A DNA stretch of 31,297 nt from a virus. Below are positions 16,801 to 25,585 of this stretch, one piece after another (positions within the stretch are counted from its first letter, which is position 1; each line of letters begins with the position of its first letter). The notes under the pieces are model-generated. The model was not told the DNA's origin and searched no databases. It saw only the letters and a program-made list of their open reading frames with translations. Both the position numbers and the translations under genes were made by a program. The stretch spans positions 1 through 31,297 of IMG/VR virus record IMGVR_UViG_3300027833_001866. One strand, written 5' to 3'.

Positions 16801-19800
16801 GGTGGTGCCGGTGGTATGGGCGAAGTTGGCGGCAAAGGCTCGCCACAAACTGTATTATCTGAAGCATTAGGACAAGCCGCTCCTGCAGAAGCAGTAGTTG
16901 ATGGTGGCATTGGTGCTGGATCAGGCGGCGGACACGGATGGACACAGGACTGGACTAGTGGTACAGGTTCGGTATCAGGCGGACGTGGAGGTGGCGTTAC
17001 AGTTACTTTAGGTAGAAGCGGCTTGGGCGGACTAAAACCAACTACAGTGATACCACAAACTATTACTGGTGCGGGCATTGCTAATAACGGCTCAGGCGGT
17101 AATCCAGGCAACGTAGTCGGCACAGCATTGAATTCAGGAGCAGGCGGTGGTGGCACAATGACACACGCACTTGCTAGTATCGATACCGGGGCCAATAGTG
17201 GCATTACTGGAGCTGTAATGTTTACTTGGCCTGGCAATATTGCGGCATACCAATTCCAGGCTCCAAATTATACATTGACTTCTAACAAATCAGAAGTGTT
17301 TGAAGGCACTAGCTTTACTACAACATTAACAAGTAATTTAACAGTTACGAATACATTAGTGCCGTATACTATCACAGGTGTTAGTAGTGCAGATTTAGGA
17401 AACGAATCTTTAACAGGAACATTAACACCAACTACTAATACTAAAACATTTAATGTAACTGCTGACGATACAGTAGATGGCGAAGAAACATTTGTGATGG
17501 CAACTGATAACGGAGCAACAAGTGTTAGTGTAGTAGTTAATGACTCTTCAACTGGCTTAGAAAATCAATATTCTTCATCAGTAGTTTCGGCAGGGACGGC
17601 GGCATATTCCTTTACATCAGGTACAGATCGTAATGGATCGTTTACTGGCAATAATCCTTACATAGTACTAAACACCAACGACACAATGACATTTAATGTT
17701 AATGCTTCAGGACATCCGTTTTACATAAAAACTGCTCCGGGCACTGGTACAGGTAATTTAGTACCAGATGTTCCTGGCAACGGAACACAAGTAGGCGCAG
17801 TAACATATACACCAAGAACAGCAGGTAAGACATATTATCAATGTTCTATACATTCATTAATGAACGGAACAATATATACAAACAGTGGTTTCTGGGCTAG
17901 TTCGACTGATTACACTTTATCAATAGAAACTGTTGTAAAAGTTGCACAAGATAGTTTAGACAATACTATTGCTATATCATATGCGTTATCTAACGGAGGA
18001 GTGTACACATACTCTATCTACAAGTTAAATATGTTTGGTGATCTAGTATGGCGTAAAACTATGCCGGTTGATGGATGGTTAACGTCATTTGTAATTGACC
18101 AGACTGATAGTAATGTTATTTACGCAGTAGGCGGCGTAGGTCCTAACTGGAAAGACGGCGATGCTCCTACATATACATCAGGAATGGTATATAGTAAAGG
18201 TATTGCATTAAAAATAGATGCAACTGGTGCCACGCAATGGATTAATAGTTATGCAGTTACTAACGGTGACGTACATACGTATTTTACAGATATTAACTTA
18301 ACAACAATTCCAGCAGGCGCTTGGGCTGACACAGTTATATTAGATGTTATTGGTGTAAATCTAGATGCAGTAAACGGCCCAAGTGTAATTGACCAACGTG
18401 GATCGTCTTGGCATAGACTTAATCCTACAAACGGACAAGATGATATATTTGACGGCGCGGCAATATCTGCTAATGATGTAAACTTTCCAGCAGTAATACC
18501 AACTAACCAATTTGGCATACGATTTGAACATATTGAATATAAATCATTTAGTGCGCCAAACGCAGGTAACTTTTATTATATAGCAGGTACACACTTAGGT
18601 AGATCACCTCAACAAGTTAGCGGGCTGTGGGTACAGCAAAAAGATAAAATCTTTGTAAGAATATACGAAATGGGGTCAGATGGTATACCGGTTGAATATA
18701 AAGAAGTTACATTTGAAAATAAAGATGAAACAACTGATATAGTACTTGCAGGAATGGATGTTGCAGACGAATACACTGTTCAAGAAGAAGTTGAAGGTGT
18801 AATGACTGATGTAATAAAGTCACCGGGAATAGTTATAGCACTAAACGATACATCATCTGGCAAGGGTGAAATATTTAGAATACAGCATCAAGCCAACAGT
18901 ATAACTCAACGTATTGGAGTATACGATTCAAGTGTTGATATCCAAAAGAATGTATTAACAGATATTAAAATTGATGGTACAAAGATTTATATTTCAGGAC
19001 AGCAAAAAGAAGATAATACAAGTAACGACTTTACTCCGTATACAGGAGCACTTAACGCATTTTATGCCACAATAGATATAGACGATCTAACTACTGCTGA
19101 CAGTAGATTATTACTATCATCTAGTAATACTTTTATGAATAGTATTTGGGTAGATAAAACAGCTTCAAGTGTAACAAAAGCAGTTGTAGGCGGTCAAGCT
19201 AATCCATCAGCTAAGTTAGGTATAGGTAATGGCGCACAGTATGTTGCTGTTCTGCCAATAGGATCAAAAGATCATTACGGAACTGGACAAGGTAATCAAA
19301 GTACAACAGTATCACAAACATACGAAGATTGGGCAATTGCTAAAACAGGATTTGTTGAAGCAAGAACTGCTGAAGAAAGTAATTTTTCAGCAGTAATTTA
19401 TAATAGCTGGGCTGATGCCGAATCTACTTTAAGGGTTCCAACAGGCATTGTAGCTTCAAGTAATTATAGAACACACACAACTACTTCATTGCCAGCATTA
19501 AGTACTGCATCTTCAGCAACTACTTACAAAATGGCATTAGAACCATATAGCCTTGCAGTTGTAGGTGATCCGACATATGTACTAACTAGTAATGCTACTA
19601 TAGTTAACGAAGGTTCAGCAGTAACGTTTACTTTAACAACAACTAACGTAACAGATACAACAAATATACCGTATACTATAACAGGTATTAGTACTAATGA
19701 CATAGGCGGTACTTCGTTAACTGGAAACTTTACAGTGTCAGGCAATACTGCATCGTTAACATTAACATTAACAGCAGATGCGGCAGCAGAAGGCGAAGAA

Positions 19801-20829
19801 ACATTAACAGTTACACTTGATGGTTTAAGTGTATCTAGGACAATTACAATTAACGATTCTAGTTCATCAGTAAGCGGTTCGCAAACTTATTATAGTCCAG
19901 GAACTAATACGTTTACTGTACCTGATGGTGTTACAACAATTGACATTGTAGCAGTAGGTGGTGGCGGTGGCGGTGCAACAGGGCGCTCGTCAGCAGGTAG
20001 TGCTAGTGGTGCCGGTGGCGGAGGTTTAGCTTATGTTAATAACTTATCAGTATCGCCCGGCGATGCTGTAACTGTTATTGTTGGCTCAGCAGGTGTAAAT
20101 GGTAGTATAACAGTTGACAGTCCGCTTAAATTTGTAGATGTTGATATTAATGCAAACGTCAGTTATACTCCAGCCGCAAGTACAATAACTGACGCAACTA
20201 ACGGTGGTGCTAGTATAATTAGAATTGGTGCAGACGTAGTAATTACAGCTAATGGCGGAACAGCTTCTACACTCTCTGCAGGCGCAGGTGGCACATTTAC
20301 TACTAACAGTAGTTACGGTACTACAAGAGGCGGAGCTGTCGGTAGTGCAGGAGTAACAGCAACAGAATCAGGAGCATCTAAAGCAGGAGGAGGCGGCGGC
20401 GCTGCCGGATATGACACTACTGCAAGTGCTGGTGGCGGCGGACTGGGCGGGTTGGGCCTTAGTGAGTTTTATAGATCAACTGGGGCATATCCAGCAGACT
20501 ATTACAAAGCAGGTGCTGGCGGACGTGGAGGCGGTGTAGAACTACACGGCAAAGGTACTAATGGAACTAACGGCACAGCGGCACCTGGACTAGTAGCGTC
20601 AACAAGCCCATTGAGTTTCAATTATAGTGGCGGTACAAATGGTACTAGAGGAAGTAATAGTGCTGACGCAACTATATCAGTAGGCGGCGGTGCAGGCGGC
20701 GGTGCAGGCGGCAGAATTAGGTATCAACAACTTAGTGGTTCATATTATAAATGGTTTTTAAATGGGACCGGTACATCGGCACAAGCAGGCGGAGTTAGAA
20801 TACAATGGGGATTGGGCGATTATCCGTAA
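13855..20829 (+). CDS. Subtilisin-like protease fused to multidomain adhesin, 2324 residues
   Basis: N-terminal ~80 residues resemble an I9-type propeptide. A peptidase S8 domain follows (about 105-500): Asp142 in IQDSG, His188 in DGHGTHVAG, oxyanion Asn329 in AAGN and Ser433 in GTSMASP, so the catalytic set is complete. Then come three Calx-beta-like repeats (about 523-823), a glycine-rich domain (825-1130), a fourth repeat (1138-1235), a cupredoxin-like domain (about 1240-1342; His1287, Cys1330, His1333, Met1336), a propeller-like region with LDATGxxxW-type strands (1345-1890), a fifth repeat (1906-2003) and a second glycine-rich domain to the end. No signal peptide. Position between fibre genes implies a virion component that may cut host surface protein or mature other fibres. 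AAGGAG at 13840-13845 supports the start. Confidence 0.85.
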   Translation: MSEQEYIVSLNRDVDFTAFNQEMISLTGAGFIPNRTVEIANARPGSQRNTHYFLTTQEVDILKQDNRVYGVELRPDLRDDIQIGLTATQNSNFNKNIATTGDYVNWGLRRMISATNPYVGVLVTGGFGHTLSGAGVDIVIQDSGIQADHPEFLDGLNTNRVQQIDWYQSQSVVSGTMPSNHYTDYDGHGTHVAGIAAGKTYGWGKNSRIYAVKVAGLEGTADPGTGIPISDCFDVIKEWHKAKPIDPTTGVKRPTVVNMSWGYSLRYAGITGGSYQGIPWTGNQRDTLKGMTGSYDGFGYRHNVRVASVDTDVQELIDAGVHVCIAAGNSTNKIDIATGNDYNNYYTNSNGNYYYHRGSSPYDTSAHIVGSIDSAYAPDGSEKVSAFSCRGPGVSINAPGSYITSTTSNTNKFTSGTYPQNTDYKTANISGTSMASPQIAGILSTYLELNPGLTTAQGLAWINDNAKTGIIYDPVSDINNYTSNYSLFGGENRFAFQSYSDPNVLAIAGSVSSEEGAEAATPTYVLTSSASGVDEGGTFTITLTTANLVNGSIIPYTITGVSATDIGGASLTGNFIVGVVNSITIQVTEDNTFDDGTETFVLTLDSIADTFISVTIADTSRPNPTYFLGTNLATVDEGGTIIFTLTTSNVAAGTSLAYTITGVSSADIGGESLNGTFVVGTTDSLTVTATADETSEGQETMTLALDNSLATASVVINDTSTVAASYTLSCDQTNINEGGQFTVSLAYENGVTGVQIPWTITGVSASDVVGNVLTGNFIVGSTETATIEIANDLTTDGEETLQFTLNNYPTTFIQVVIADTSLDIVSGTTQFTTAGSGTFVVPAGVTNIGFMGIGGGGAGPGSAPGSFSSGGGGGAIGFKNNITVTPGDVISFSVGAGGSGSSGNGSNTSITVNSITYTAGGGIAGASGTLNGTTAGTLLQTGSTSSGGNVSGAWDGSSRGGDGGLSYRMASPNTEKAAVGGGGGAGGMGEVGGKGSPQTVLSEALGQAAPAEAVVDGGIGAGSGGGHGWTQDWTSGTGSVSGGRGGGVTVTLGRSGLGGLKPTTVIPQTITGAGIANNGSGGNPGNVVGTALNSGAGGGGTMTHALASIDTGANSGITGAVMFTWPGNIAAYQFQAPNYTLTSNKSEVFEGTSFTTTLTSNLTVTNTLVPYTITGVSSADLGNESLTGTLTPTTNTKTFNVTADDTVDGEETFVMATDNGATSVSVVVNDSSTGLENQYSSSVVSAGTAAYSFTSGTDRNGSFTGNNPYIVLNTNDTMTFNVNASGHPFYIKTAPGTGTGNLVPDVPGNGTQVGAVTYTPRTAGKTYYQCSIHSLMNGTIYTNSGFWASSTDYTLSIETVVKVAQDSLDNTIAISYALSNGGVYTYSIYKLNMFGDLVWRKTMPVDGWLTSFVIDQTDSNVIYAVGGVGPNWKDGDAPTYTSGMVYSKGIALKIDATGATQWINSYAVTNGDVHTYFTDINLTTIPAGAWADTVILDVIGVNLDAVNGPSVIDQRGSSWHRLNPTNGQDDIFDGAAISANDVNFPAVIPTNQFGIRFEHIEYKSFSAPNAGNFYYIAGTHLGRSPQQVSGLWVQQKDKIFVRIYEMGSDGIPVEYKEVTFENKDETTDIVLAGMDVADEYTVQEEVEGVMTDVIKSPGIVIALNDTSSGKGEIFRIQHQANSITQRIGVYDSSVDIQKNVLTDIKIDGTKIYISGQQKEDNTSNDFTPYTGALNAFYATIDIDDLTTADSRLLLSSSNTFMNSIWVDKTASSVTKAVVGGQANPSAKLGIGNGAQYVAVLPIGSKDHYGTGQGNQSTTVSQTYEDWAIAKTGFVEARTAEESNFSAVIYNSWADAESTLRVPTGIVASSNYRTHTTTSLPALSTASSATTYKMALEPYSLAVVGDPTYVLTSNATIVNEGSAVTFTLTTTNVTDTTNIPYTITGISTNDIGGTSLTGNFTVSGNTASLTLTLTADAAAEGEETLTVTLDGLSVSRTITINDSSSSVSGSQTYYSPGTNTFTVPDGVTTIDIVAVGGGGGGATGRSSAGSASGAGGGGLAYVNNLSVSPGDAVTVIVGSAGVNGSITVDSPLKFVDVDINANVSYTPAASTITDATNGGASIIRIGADVVITANGGTASTLSAGAGGTFTTNSSYGTTRGGAVGSAGVTATESGASKAGGGGGAAGYDTTASAGGGGLGGLGLSEFYRSTGAYPADYYKAGAGGRGGGVELHGKGTNGTNGTAAPGLVASTSPLSFNYSGGTNGTRGSNSADATISVGGGAGGGAGGRIRYQQLSGSYYKWFLNGTGTSAQAGGVRIQWGLGDYP
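15421..16320 (+). repeat. Three tandem ~300-base Calx-beta-like repeats in the protease-adhesin
   Basis: Units start near 15421, 15721 and 16024 and code for about 100 residues each, with the pattern YxLT...V(D/N)EGG...F-x-x-x-L...(P/A)(Y/W)TITGVS-x-x-D...G-x-(L)-x-G-x-F-x-VG...(T)-x-x-D...E(E/Q)-T and a final (A/N)DTS. Two further copies lie at about 17266-17560 and 19570-19863 in the same gene. Calx-beta folds in adhesins often bind calcium. The copies are protein-level similar rather than DNA-identical, so the array is not recent. Confidence 0.8.
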
Positions 20830-20832
20830 GCG

Positions 20833-20840
20833 AATAAATA
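20833..20840 (+). promoter_or_regulatory. T4-type late promoter box (AATAAATA)
   Basis: This box lies just after the stop of the protease-adhesin gene and 19 bases before the next ATG, with a weak AAGGA ribosome-binding site at 20848-20852 between. It matches the TATAAATA late consensus except for the first base. Confidence 0.4.
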
Positions 20841-20859
20841 GTAGTATAAGGAAAATATA

Positions 20860-21405
20860 ATGACAATACAAACAATTAATATTGGCACTTTAGCAAATGA
20901 CGGTACTGGAGATGATCTAAGGGCCGCATTTCTTAAAGTTAATTCTAACTTCGATGAACTTGACTTGCGCAATGACGAAGCGACTACAGGTACAAATGTA
21001 GGAGTAGGCGGTCACGCTGTATTCAAACAAAAGACAGGATACGACTTAGAGTTTAGGAAAATTATTCAAGGTGATAGGATCTCCGTTACAACTAATGGCG
21101 ATTTAATTACTATTGCCGCAGACTTAAATGGACACACTTTTGTTAGTGACAGTGGTAGTCATGCTCTGTCAGACGGTGGCGTGTTTAACATTACTGGCGG
21201 CGTAGGTATTTCTACAAGTATACTTGGCAACGAAGTTACAATTAACAGTGACTCATTTAACCTCGGCTTTGATGAAAATTTTGACTTTGGAGAAATTACA
21301 CAGTCTATAACAAGTCATAGAGATTTTTTACAATTTGTTACAGATGTAGACTATGGAACTGTTACAGCACCTGTTAGTTTTAATACTAATCTTGGAACTA
21401 TATAA
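20860..21405 (+). CDS. Virion protein with shared N-terminal anchor module
   Basis: This 181-residue protein has the anchor in residues 1-35 (INIGTLANDGTGDDLRAAF, then NSNFDEL). The remainder is beta-rich with GHTFVSDSGSHALSDGG and a VGISTSILGN-type turn region, and no motif I recognise. It lies 3 bases before the next gene, so the pair is probably cotranslated. It is likely a short fibre, plug or adaptor on the same docking site as the neighbouring fibres. Confidence 0.68.
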   Translation: MTIQTINIGTLANDGTGDDLRAAFLKVNSNFDELDLRNDEATTGTNVGVGGHAVFKQKTGYDLEFRKIIQGDRISVTTNGDLITIAADLNGHTFVSDSGSHALSDGGVFNITGGVGISTSILGNEVTINSDSFNLGFDENFDFGEITQSITSHRDFLQFVTDVDYGTVTAPVSFNTNLGTI

Positions 21406-21408
21406 AAA

Positions 21409-24400
21409 ATGAGCAATTATTGGACTAAACTTACAGGGACTAAGTTAACGACCTTACAGGAAAGTATTACGACTATCGTAAACTTACCGATTAGTTCAGA
21501 TTACACTGTAACAACTGCATTAATATCAGGCAAATTGCCTGAAGGGATGCGTCTAAAAAATAATCAAATTGTCGGAACACCGACAGATGTGCCCAGAGCT
21601 ATAACTAGTACCTTTGTCATTAGAGCTACTGGTGATCATATAGAAGACAGAACATTTAAAATAGAAGTCCAGGGCGCCGATGATCCTGAGTGGATAACTC
21701 CCACAGGTAACTTATCAGTTGGTGCAGAAAACAAACGTTATTTTGTACTTGATAACGAAATTATACATTTTCAATTACAAGCAACTGATTTAGATTTACC
21801 GGCAGGCCAGACATTAGAATACTATATTGACAAGGGAGACGGAGAACTTCCATCAGGCATCACTATGGATAGTAATGGGTTAATATCAGGCGTAGTAGAT
21901 CCGTTGCTGGCTCTTGATGTTGCGGCAAACAAGGGTGCATACGATACAAACAAATATGACGGATACGCATTTGACTTTACTAGTGTTAGTTCTTATTACT
22001 ACAATGGAGAATACTTTCCAGATGCAGTATTTAAAGCACCTAAAAAACTTAATAGATTTTATCAATTCACAGTAAGTGCAAATGATGGCGACACTGTTGT
22101 TAAAAGAGCTTTTACAATTTATGTAGTAGGTGACGACTTCTTAAGAGCAGATAACGTATTAATGCAAGTAGGCACAGGTGTGTTTACGTCTGATAACACA
22201 TATCTTAGAACTCCGGTATGGTTAACAAATAGTGATATAGGTTATAGACGAGCTGACAATTATATTACTATATTCCTTGATGTGTTAAAAAACAACTTAC
22301 AACAAGGTGTTACACAATTTGTACTAAAAGCAACTAACCCAGATGACAGTGCAAGTACATTGCCGCCTGGTATGACATTAGATGTATCAACAGGCGAAGT
22401 GGCAGGACGCATACCATACCAACCGTCGATAACTAAAGAATACAAATTTACAGTTACAGCTAATTTAGTTGATGCGGCAGAAATTAAATCATTTAAAGAC
22501 AGAACGTTTACAGTAAAGATACTAGGGGCAGTTGATTCAACTATTAAGTTTACTAGTAAAAATTTACTAGGAACAATTGACGCAAACTTTACAAGTGTAT
22601 TTAGAGTAGAAGCTATTAGTAGTGTTACTGATGCTCCGTTAATTTATACTAAAACAGCAGGTAGATTGCCCCCTGGGCTATCATTACAGTTTGATGGAGA
22701 AATTACAGGCAAAGTACAACAATTTGGTAACACAAATGTAAGTGGTCTAACTATATTTGATAACGGATTGCTTTTATTAGACGGGGCTGATACTACTGTT
22801 GACAGAGCATACACCTTTACTGTAGAAGCTAAAGATAGATTTGGATATAGTGCAGTAACTAAGAAATTTACAATTAACATTCTAGACGAAAACGATTTAT
22901 TATATAGTAATATATTTATGAAGCCGTTTATGGATAATACTATACGGTCGTCTTATAGAGGATTAATAAGCAATCCAAATATATTTCCAGCAAATGTATT
23001 ATATCGTCCAAACGATTCAGACTTTGGATTACAAAAAGAAGTTAAGATACTAGCATATGCTGGATTAGAAACAAAGTCACTAGCTACATACTTTGCAAGT
23101 AGTCAAAAATACCATAAGAAAAGACGGTACAAAGTAGGTAATGTTAAAACAGCTCTTGCAAAGACACCTGGTTCATCTAATATAGTGTACGAAGTTGTAT
23201 ATGCAGAAGTAATTGATCCAGCTGAACCAACTGTTGGAAAGACTAAAAAGAATTTTACAATTAAAGGTAGTGATACTGTAACTGTAGATCGAGTCGGAGT
23301 GTACGATATAAACAATCGTAATCATACTAACGATGGCATTCCTGTATTAAAAGGAGGCGACGAGGTCTTTAATAAAGATCCGTTACTAACAACTAGTAGA
23401 TATGCACCGTATGACAGATTTTTAGATGTGTTTGGGATTAAGTTAGTTGGTACTCCCCTAATAGGCGGAGCTAGACCAAACAGCGACGAATTCATTAAAA
23501 AAGTGGCAAAGACTGTAACTTTACTTTTAAATAATACCTATGGCGGTAACACTAATCCTACTACACAAATGGCTGTTGTTAATAATATGAAGCAATTAAA
23601 AACAGCACAAAAGATTGGCGTTCACAGCCCAAGCGCATATACTCCGAGTATTGTTGCAGACAATGCAGGTGACAGTTACCCAGGGTTAACTAAGTTTCAA
23701 TATAACTTCCAAAGTGTAGATCATATTTGGGAACAGCCTAGTGAGAGTCTTAATGGAGACGCTCAGGCACTTGAAGTATTAGAGCACTTAATACATACTA
23801 TTACTGTATACGGGCTATCAGTAGTACCTCAACTTGCACAAGATAATCAAACTAATGAGCTATACCTTGCAATGGTAGAAGCAATAGATAATAATAGATT
23901 TGATACATCTAGCTACAGCGGTACATTCCCTGGAACTGATCCAGACTTTAGAGCATTATTAATGCGTGAATACCTTTGGTTGCTAGTGTTAGGTGAATGG
24001 AACTATGTTACTGAGTTTGTAGCGGGCGGATCACTATCACCAGAATGGCATGATAATATGCGTACTCCAGAAGGTATTGCTGCCGCTGGCAATAATCCAT
24101 TAGGCCATGCATTATACACAACATACATTGAACCAATTCTTACAAAGCCTGCAAGTGCTAATTTAAGAACAATATACAAAGATGATGCGCAAGGAGTATC
24201 AGGATATACACCTAACTACATAACAACTGGTACTGACGAAAGCAATGATCAATATTATTTTCCTACTAGTAAAACTTATTTAGAAGTAGGTGATACGGTA
24301 GTAAGTAAAGACAATAGCAGTATACTATCTGTAATATCCGAAACTGATAGTCAAAACTTTAATCAAGGTGAAATGAAAAACATTCCGCTTGCAGACAGTG

Positions 24401-24741
24401 ATGCTATTAAAGTATCAGGCGGCGATGAAGTAAGACACATTGCTAACATTACTAACATGCGTGAAAGTTTAGAAGCAATTGGTACAACAGCATACGGATT
24501 TTTACCACTATGGATGCGTACTCCACAAAGTGTAGGAACACAAGAATCAGGCTTTACATTAGCAATACCATTATGTTATTGTAAACCTGGCAAAAGTGCA
24601 GAAGTATTAACTAACATTCAAAATAGTAATTTTGATTTTCAATCATTAGACGTAACAATCGATCGTTATGTTGTAGATAGTACTACAGGCGACAGTAATG
24701 AACAATATATACTATTCGCAAATTACGACTACAATGCATAA
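21409..24741 (+). CDS. He_PIG/Ig-repeat virion protein with C-terminal helical domain
   Basis: This 1110-residue protein has at least four putative-Ig (He_PIG) repeats marked by LP-x-G-(I/L/M) followed by a G-x-(I/V)-x-G turn: LPEGMRL (residue 42), LPSGITM (147), LPPGMTL (318) and LPPGLSL (419). Similar repeats occur in T4-like cyanophage structural proteins. Residues about 500-1000 differ: a mixed region, then a helical domain with VLEHLIHTITVYG near 787-800, a Trp-rich segment (REYLWLLVLGEWNYV) and a predicted surface loop. No signal peptide. Ig repeats suggest weak sugar binding at the tail or fibre. The helical domain has no assigned function. Confidence 0.75.
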   Translation: MSNYWTKLTGTKLTTLQESITTIVNLPISSDYTVTTALISGKLPEGMRLKNNQIVGTPTDVPRAITSTFVIRATGDHIEDRTFKIEVQGADDPEWITPTGNLSVGAENKRYFVLDNEIIHFQLQATDLDLPAGQTLEYYIDKGDGELPSGITMDSNGLISGVVDPLLALDVAANKGAYDTNKYDGYAFDFTSVSSYYYNGEYFPDAVFKAPKKLNRFYQFTVSANDGDTVVKRAFTIYVVGDDFLRADNVLMQVGTGVFTSDNTYLRTPVWLTNSDIGYRRADNYITIFLDVLKNNLQQGVTQFVLKATNPDDSASTLPPGMTLDVSTGEVAGRIPYQPSITKEYKFTVTANLVDAAEIKSFKDRTFTVKILGAVDSTIKFTSKNLLGTIDANFTSVFRVEAISSVTDAPLIYTKTAGRLPPGLSLQFDGEITGKVQQFGNTNVSGLTIFDNGLLLLDGADTTVDRAYTFTVEAKDRFGYSAVTKKFTINILDENDLLYSNIFMKPFMDNTIRSSYRGLISNPNIFPANVLYRPNDSDFGLQKEVKILAYAGLETKSLATYFASSQKYHKKRRYKVGNVKTALAKTPGSSNIVYEVVYAEVIDPAEPTVGKTKKNFTIKGSDTVTVDRVGVYDINNRNHTNDGIPVLKGGDEVFNKDPLLTTSRYAPYDRFLDVFGIKLVGTPLIGGARPNSDEFIKKVAKTVTLLLNNTYGGNTNPTTQMAVVNNMKQLKTAQKIGVHSPSAYTPSIVADNAGDSYPGLTKFQYNFQSVDHIWEQPSESLNGDAQALEVLEHLIHTITVYGLSVVPQLAQDNQTNELYLAMVEAIDNNRFDTSSYSGTFPGTDPDFRALLMREYLWLLVLGEWNYVTEFVAGGSLSPEWHDNMRTPEGIAAAGNNPLGHALYTTYIEPILTKPASANLRTIYKDDAQGVSGYTPNYITTGTDESNDQYYFPTSKTYLEVGDTVVSKDNSSILSVISETDSQNFNQGEMKNIPLADSDAIKVSGGDEVRHIANITNMRESLEAIGTTAYGFLPLWMRTPQSVGTQESGFTLAIPLCYCKPGKSAEVLTNIQNSNFDFQSLDVTIDRYVVDSTTGDSNEQYILFANYDYNA

Positions 24742-24745
24742 CAAC

Positions 24746-24753
24746 GATAAATA
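24746..24753 (+). promoter_or_regulatory. T4-type late promoter box (GATAAATA)
   Basis: GATAAATA lies 4 bases after the preceding stop and 19 bases before the next ATG, with GAGGAA at 24762-24767 as the ribosome-binding site. It is identical to the box at 5701-5708. Confidence 0.5.
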
Positions 24754-24772
24754 AAACAGTAGAGGAATTAAC

Positions 24773-25339
24773 ATGGCAAGCACAATTATATCAGCAACAA
24801 TTGACGGAACATACCCAGTAGCCGGGCAAGACAATGACAGTCAAGGGTTTAGAGATAATTTTACAATTATTAAAACAGGATTAGCAACTGCTAATACTGA
24901 AATAACTGCATTACAAACATCTAGTGCAGTACTTGATGCGGCAAATAACTTTTCCGGCAATAGTCAACAAGCAGGAAACATACTTCAACAAACTGAAGCG
25001 TTTTATAATGGTAGTACACTATCAGGAAATACTAACGTAAGTTTTTCAAATGGACACTATCAAGCATTTACAATTGGGGCTAATGTTACACTAACATTAA
25101 CCGATTGGCCAACTAGTGGCAAACTTGCAAAAATGACTGTACACCTTGTAGGCAGCGGCGGCGGACATGCTGTTACATTTACATCATTAGGTAGTACATT
25201 TAGAGTGCCAGCAGGATTTACAAATCCAACTACAGTTGACAGTGCTACACAACCTTACATATTTGATTTTTGGTCATACGATGCCGGTGCTAGTATATAC
25301 GGCGAGTACAAAGGCCAGTTTATAACAGATATATTATAA
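24773..25339 (+). CDS. Small virion protein with a degenerate anchor module
   Basis: This 188-residue protein begins with a shortened version of the anchor (GQDNDSQGFRDNF near 18-30), followed by a helix (IIKTGLATANTEITALQTS). The rest is beta-rich: a strand region near 90-110 (TLTDWPTSG) and HAVTFTSLGSTFRVP. It looks like a small trimeric decoration or fibre tip. It is preceded by a late-type box and followed after 3 bases by a small coiled-coil gene. Confidence 0.6.
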   Translation: MASTIISATIDGTYPVAGQDNDSQGFRDNFTIIKTGLATANTEITALQTSSAVLDAANNFSGNSQQAGNILQQTEAFYNGSTLSGNTNVSFSNGHYQAFTIGANVTLTLTDWPTSGKLAKMTVHLVGSGGGHAVTFTSLGSTFRVPAGFTNPTTVDSATQPYIFDFWSYDAGASIYGEYKGQFITDIL

Positions 25340-25342
25340 TAA

Positions 25343-25576
25343 ATGTTTAATCCATTAGTCGACAGCTTTGACAATTTATCAACTCAGCAATTGGAGGCAA
25401 AGATTGCTGAGTTGCAACAAAAGTACTTTATGACTTCTAATCCACAAGTACACCAACAAATAACTGCTATACTTGATATGTATATTGCAGAAGCACAAGG
25501 CAGACGTGCTGTGTCTATGCAAAAAGAAATGGATAATTCTAATTCAGGACTTGACAAACTCATCAATGTAAGTTAA
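25343..25576 (+). CDS. Small helical, coiled-coil-like protein
   Basis: This 77-residue protein lacks Cys and has heptad-like spacing in LSTQQLEAKIAELQQKYFM and in ILDMYIAEAQGRRAV, so it is probably a short helical oligomer. The acidic/polar tail ends in DKLINVS. Similar small proteins occur beside structural genes in marine myoviruses, with no function known to me. It starts 3 bases after the preceding stop. Confidence 0.6.
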   Translation: MFNPLVDSFDNLSTQQLEAKIAELQQKYFMTSNPQVHQQITAILDMYIAEAQGRRAVSMQKEMDNSNSGLDKLINVS

Positions 25577-25585
25577 AATAAGTGT

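Noticed and set aside
16752-17237. 161-codon minus-strand frame rich in Pro
   Set aside because: It is the mirror of the glycine-rich domain (Gly codons read as Pro on the other strand).
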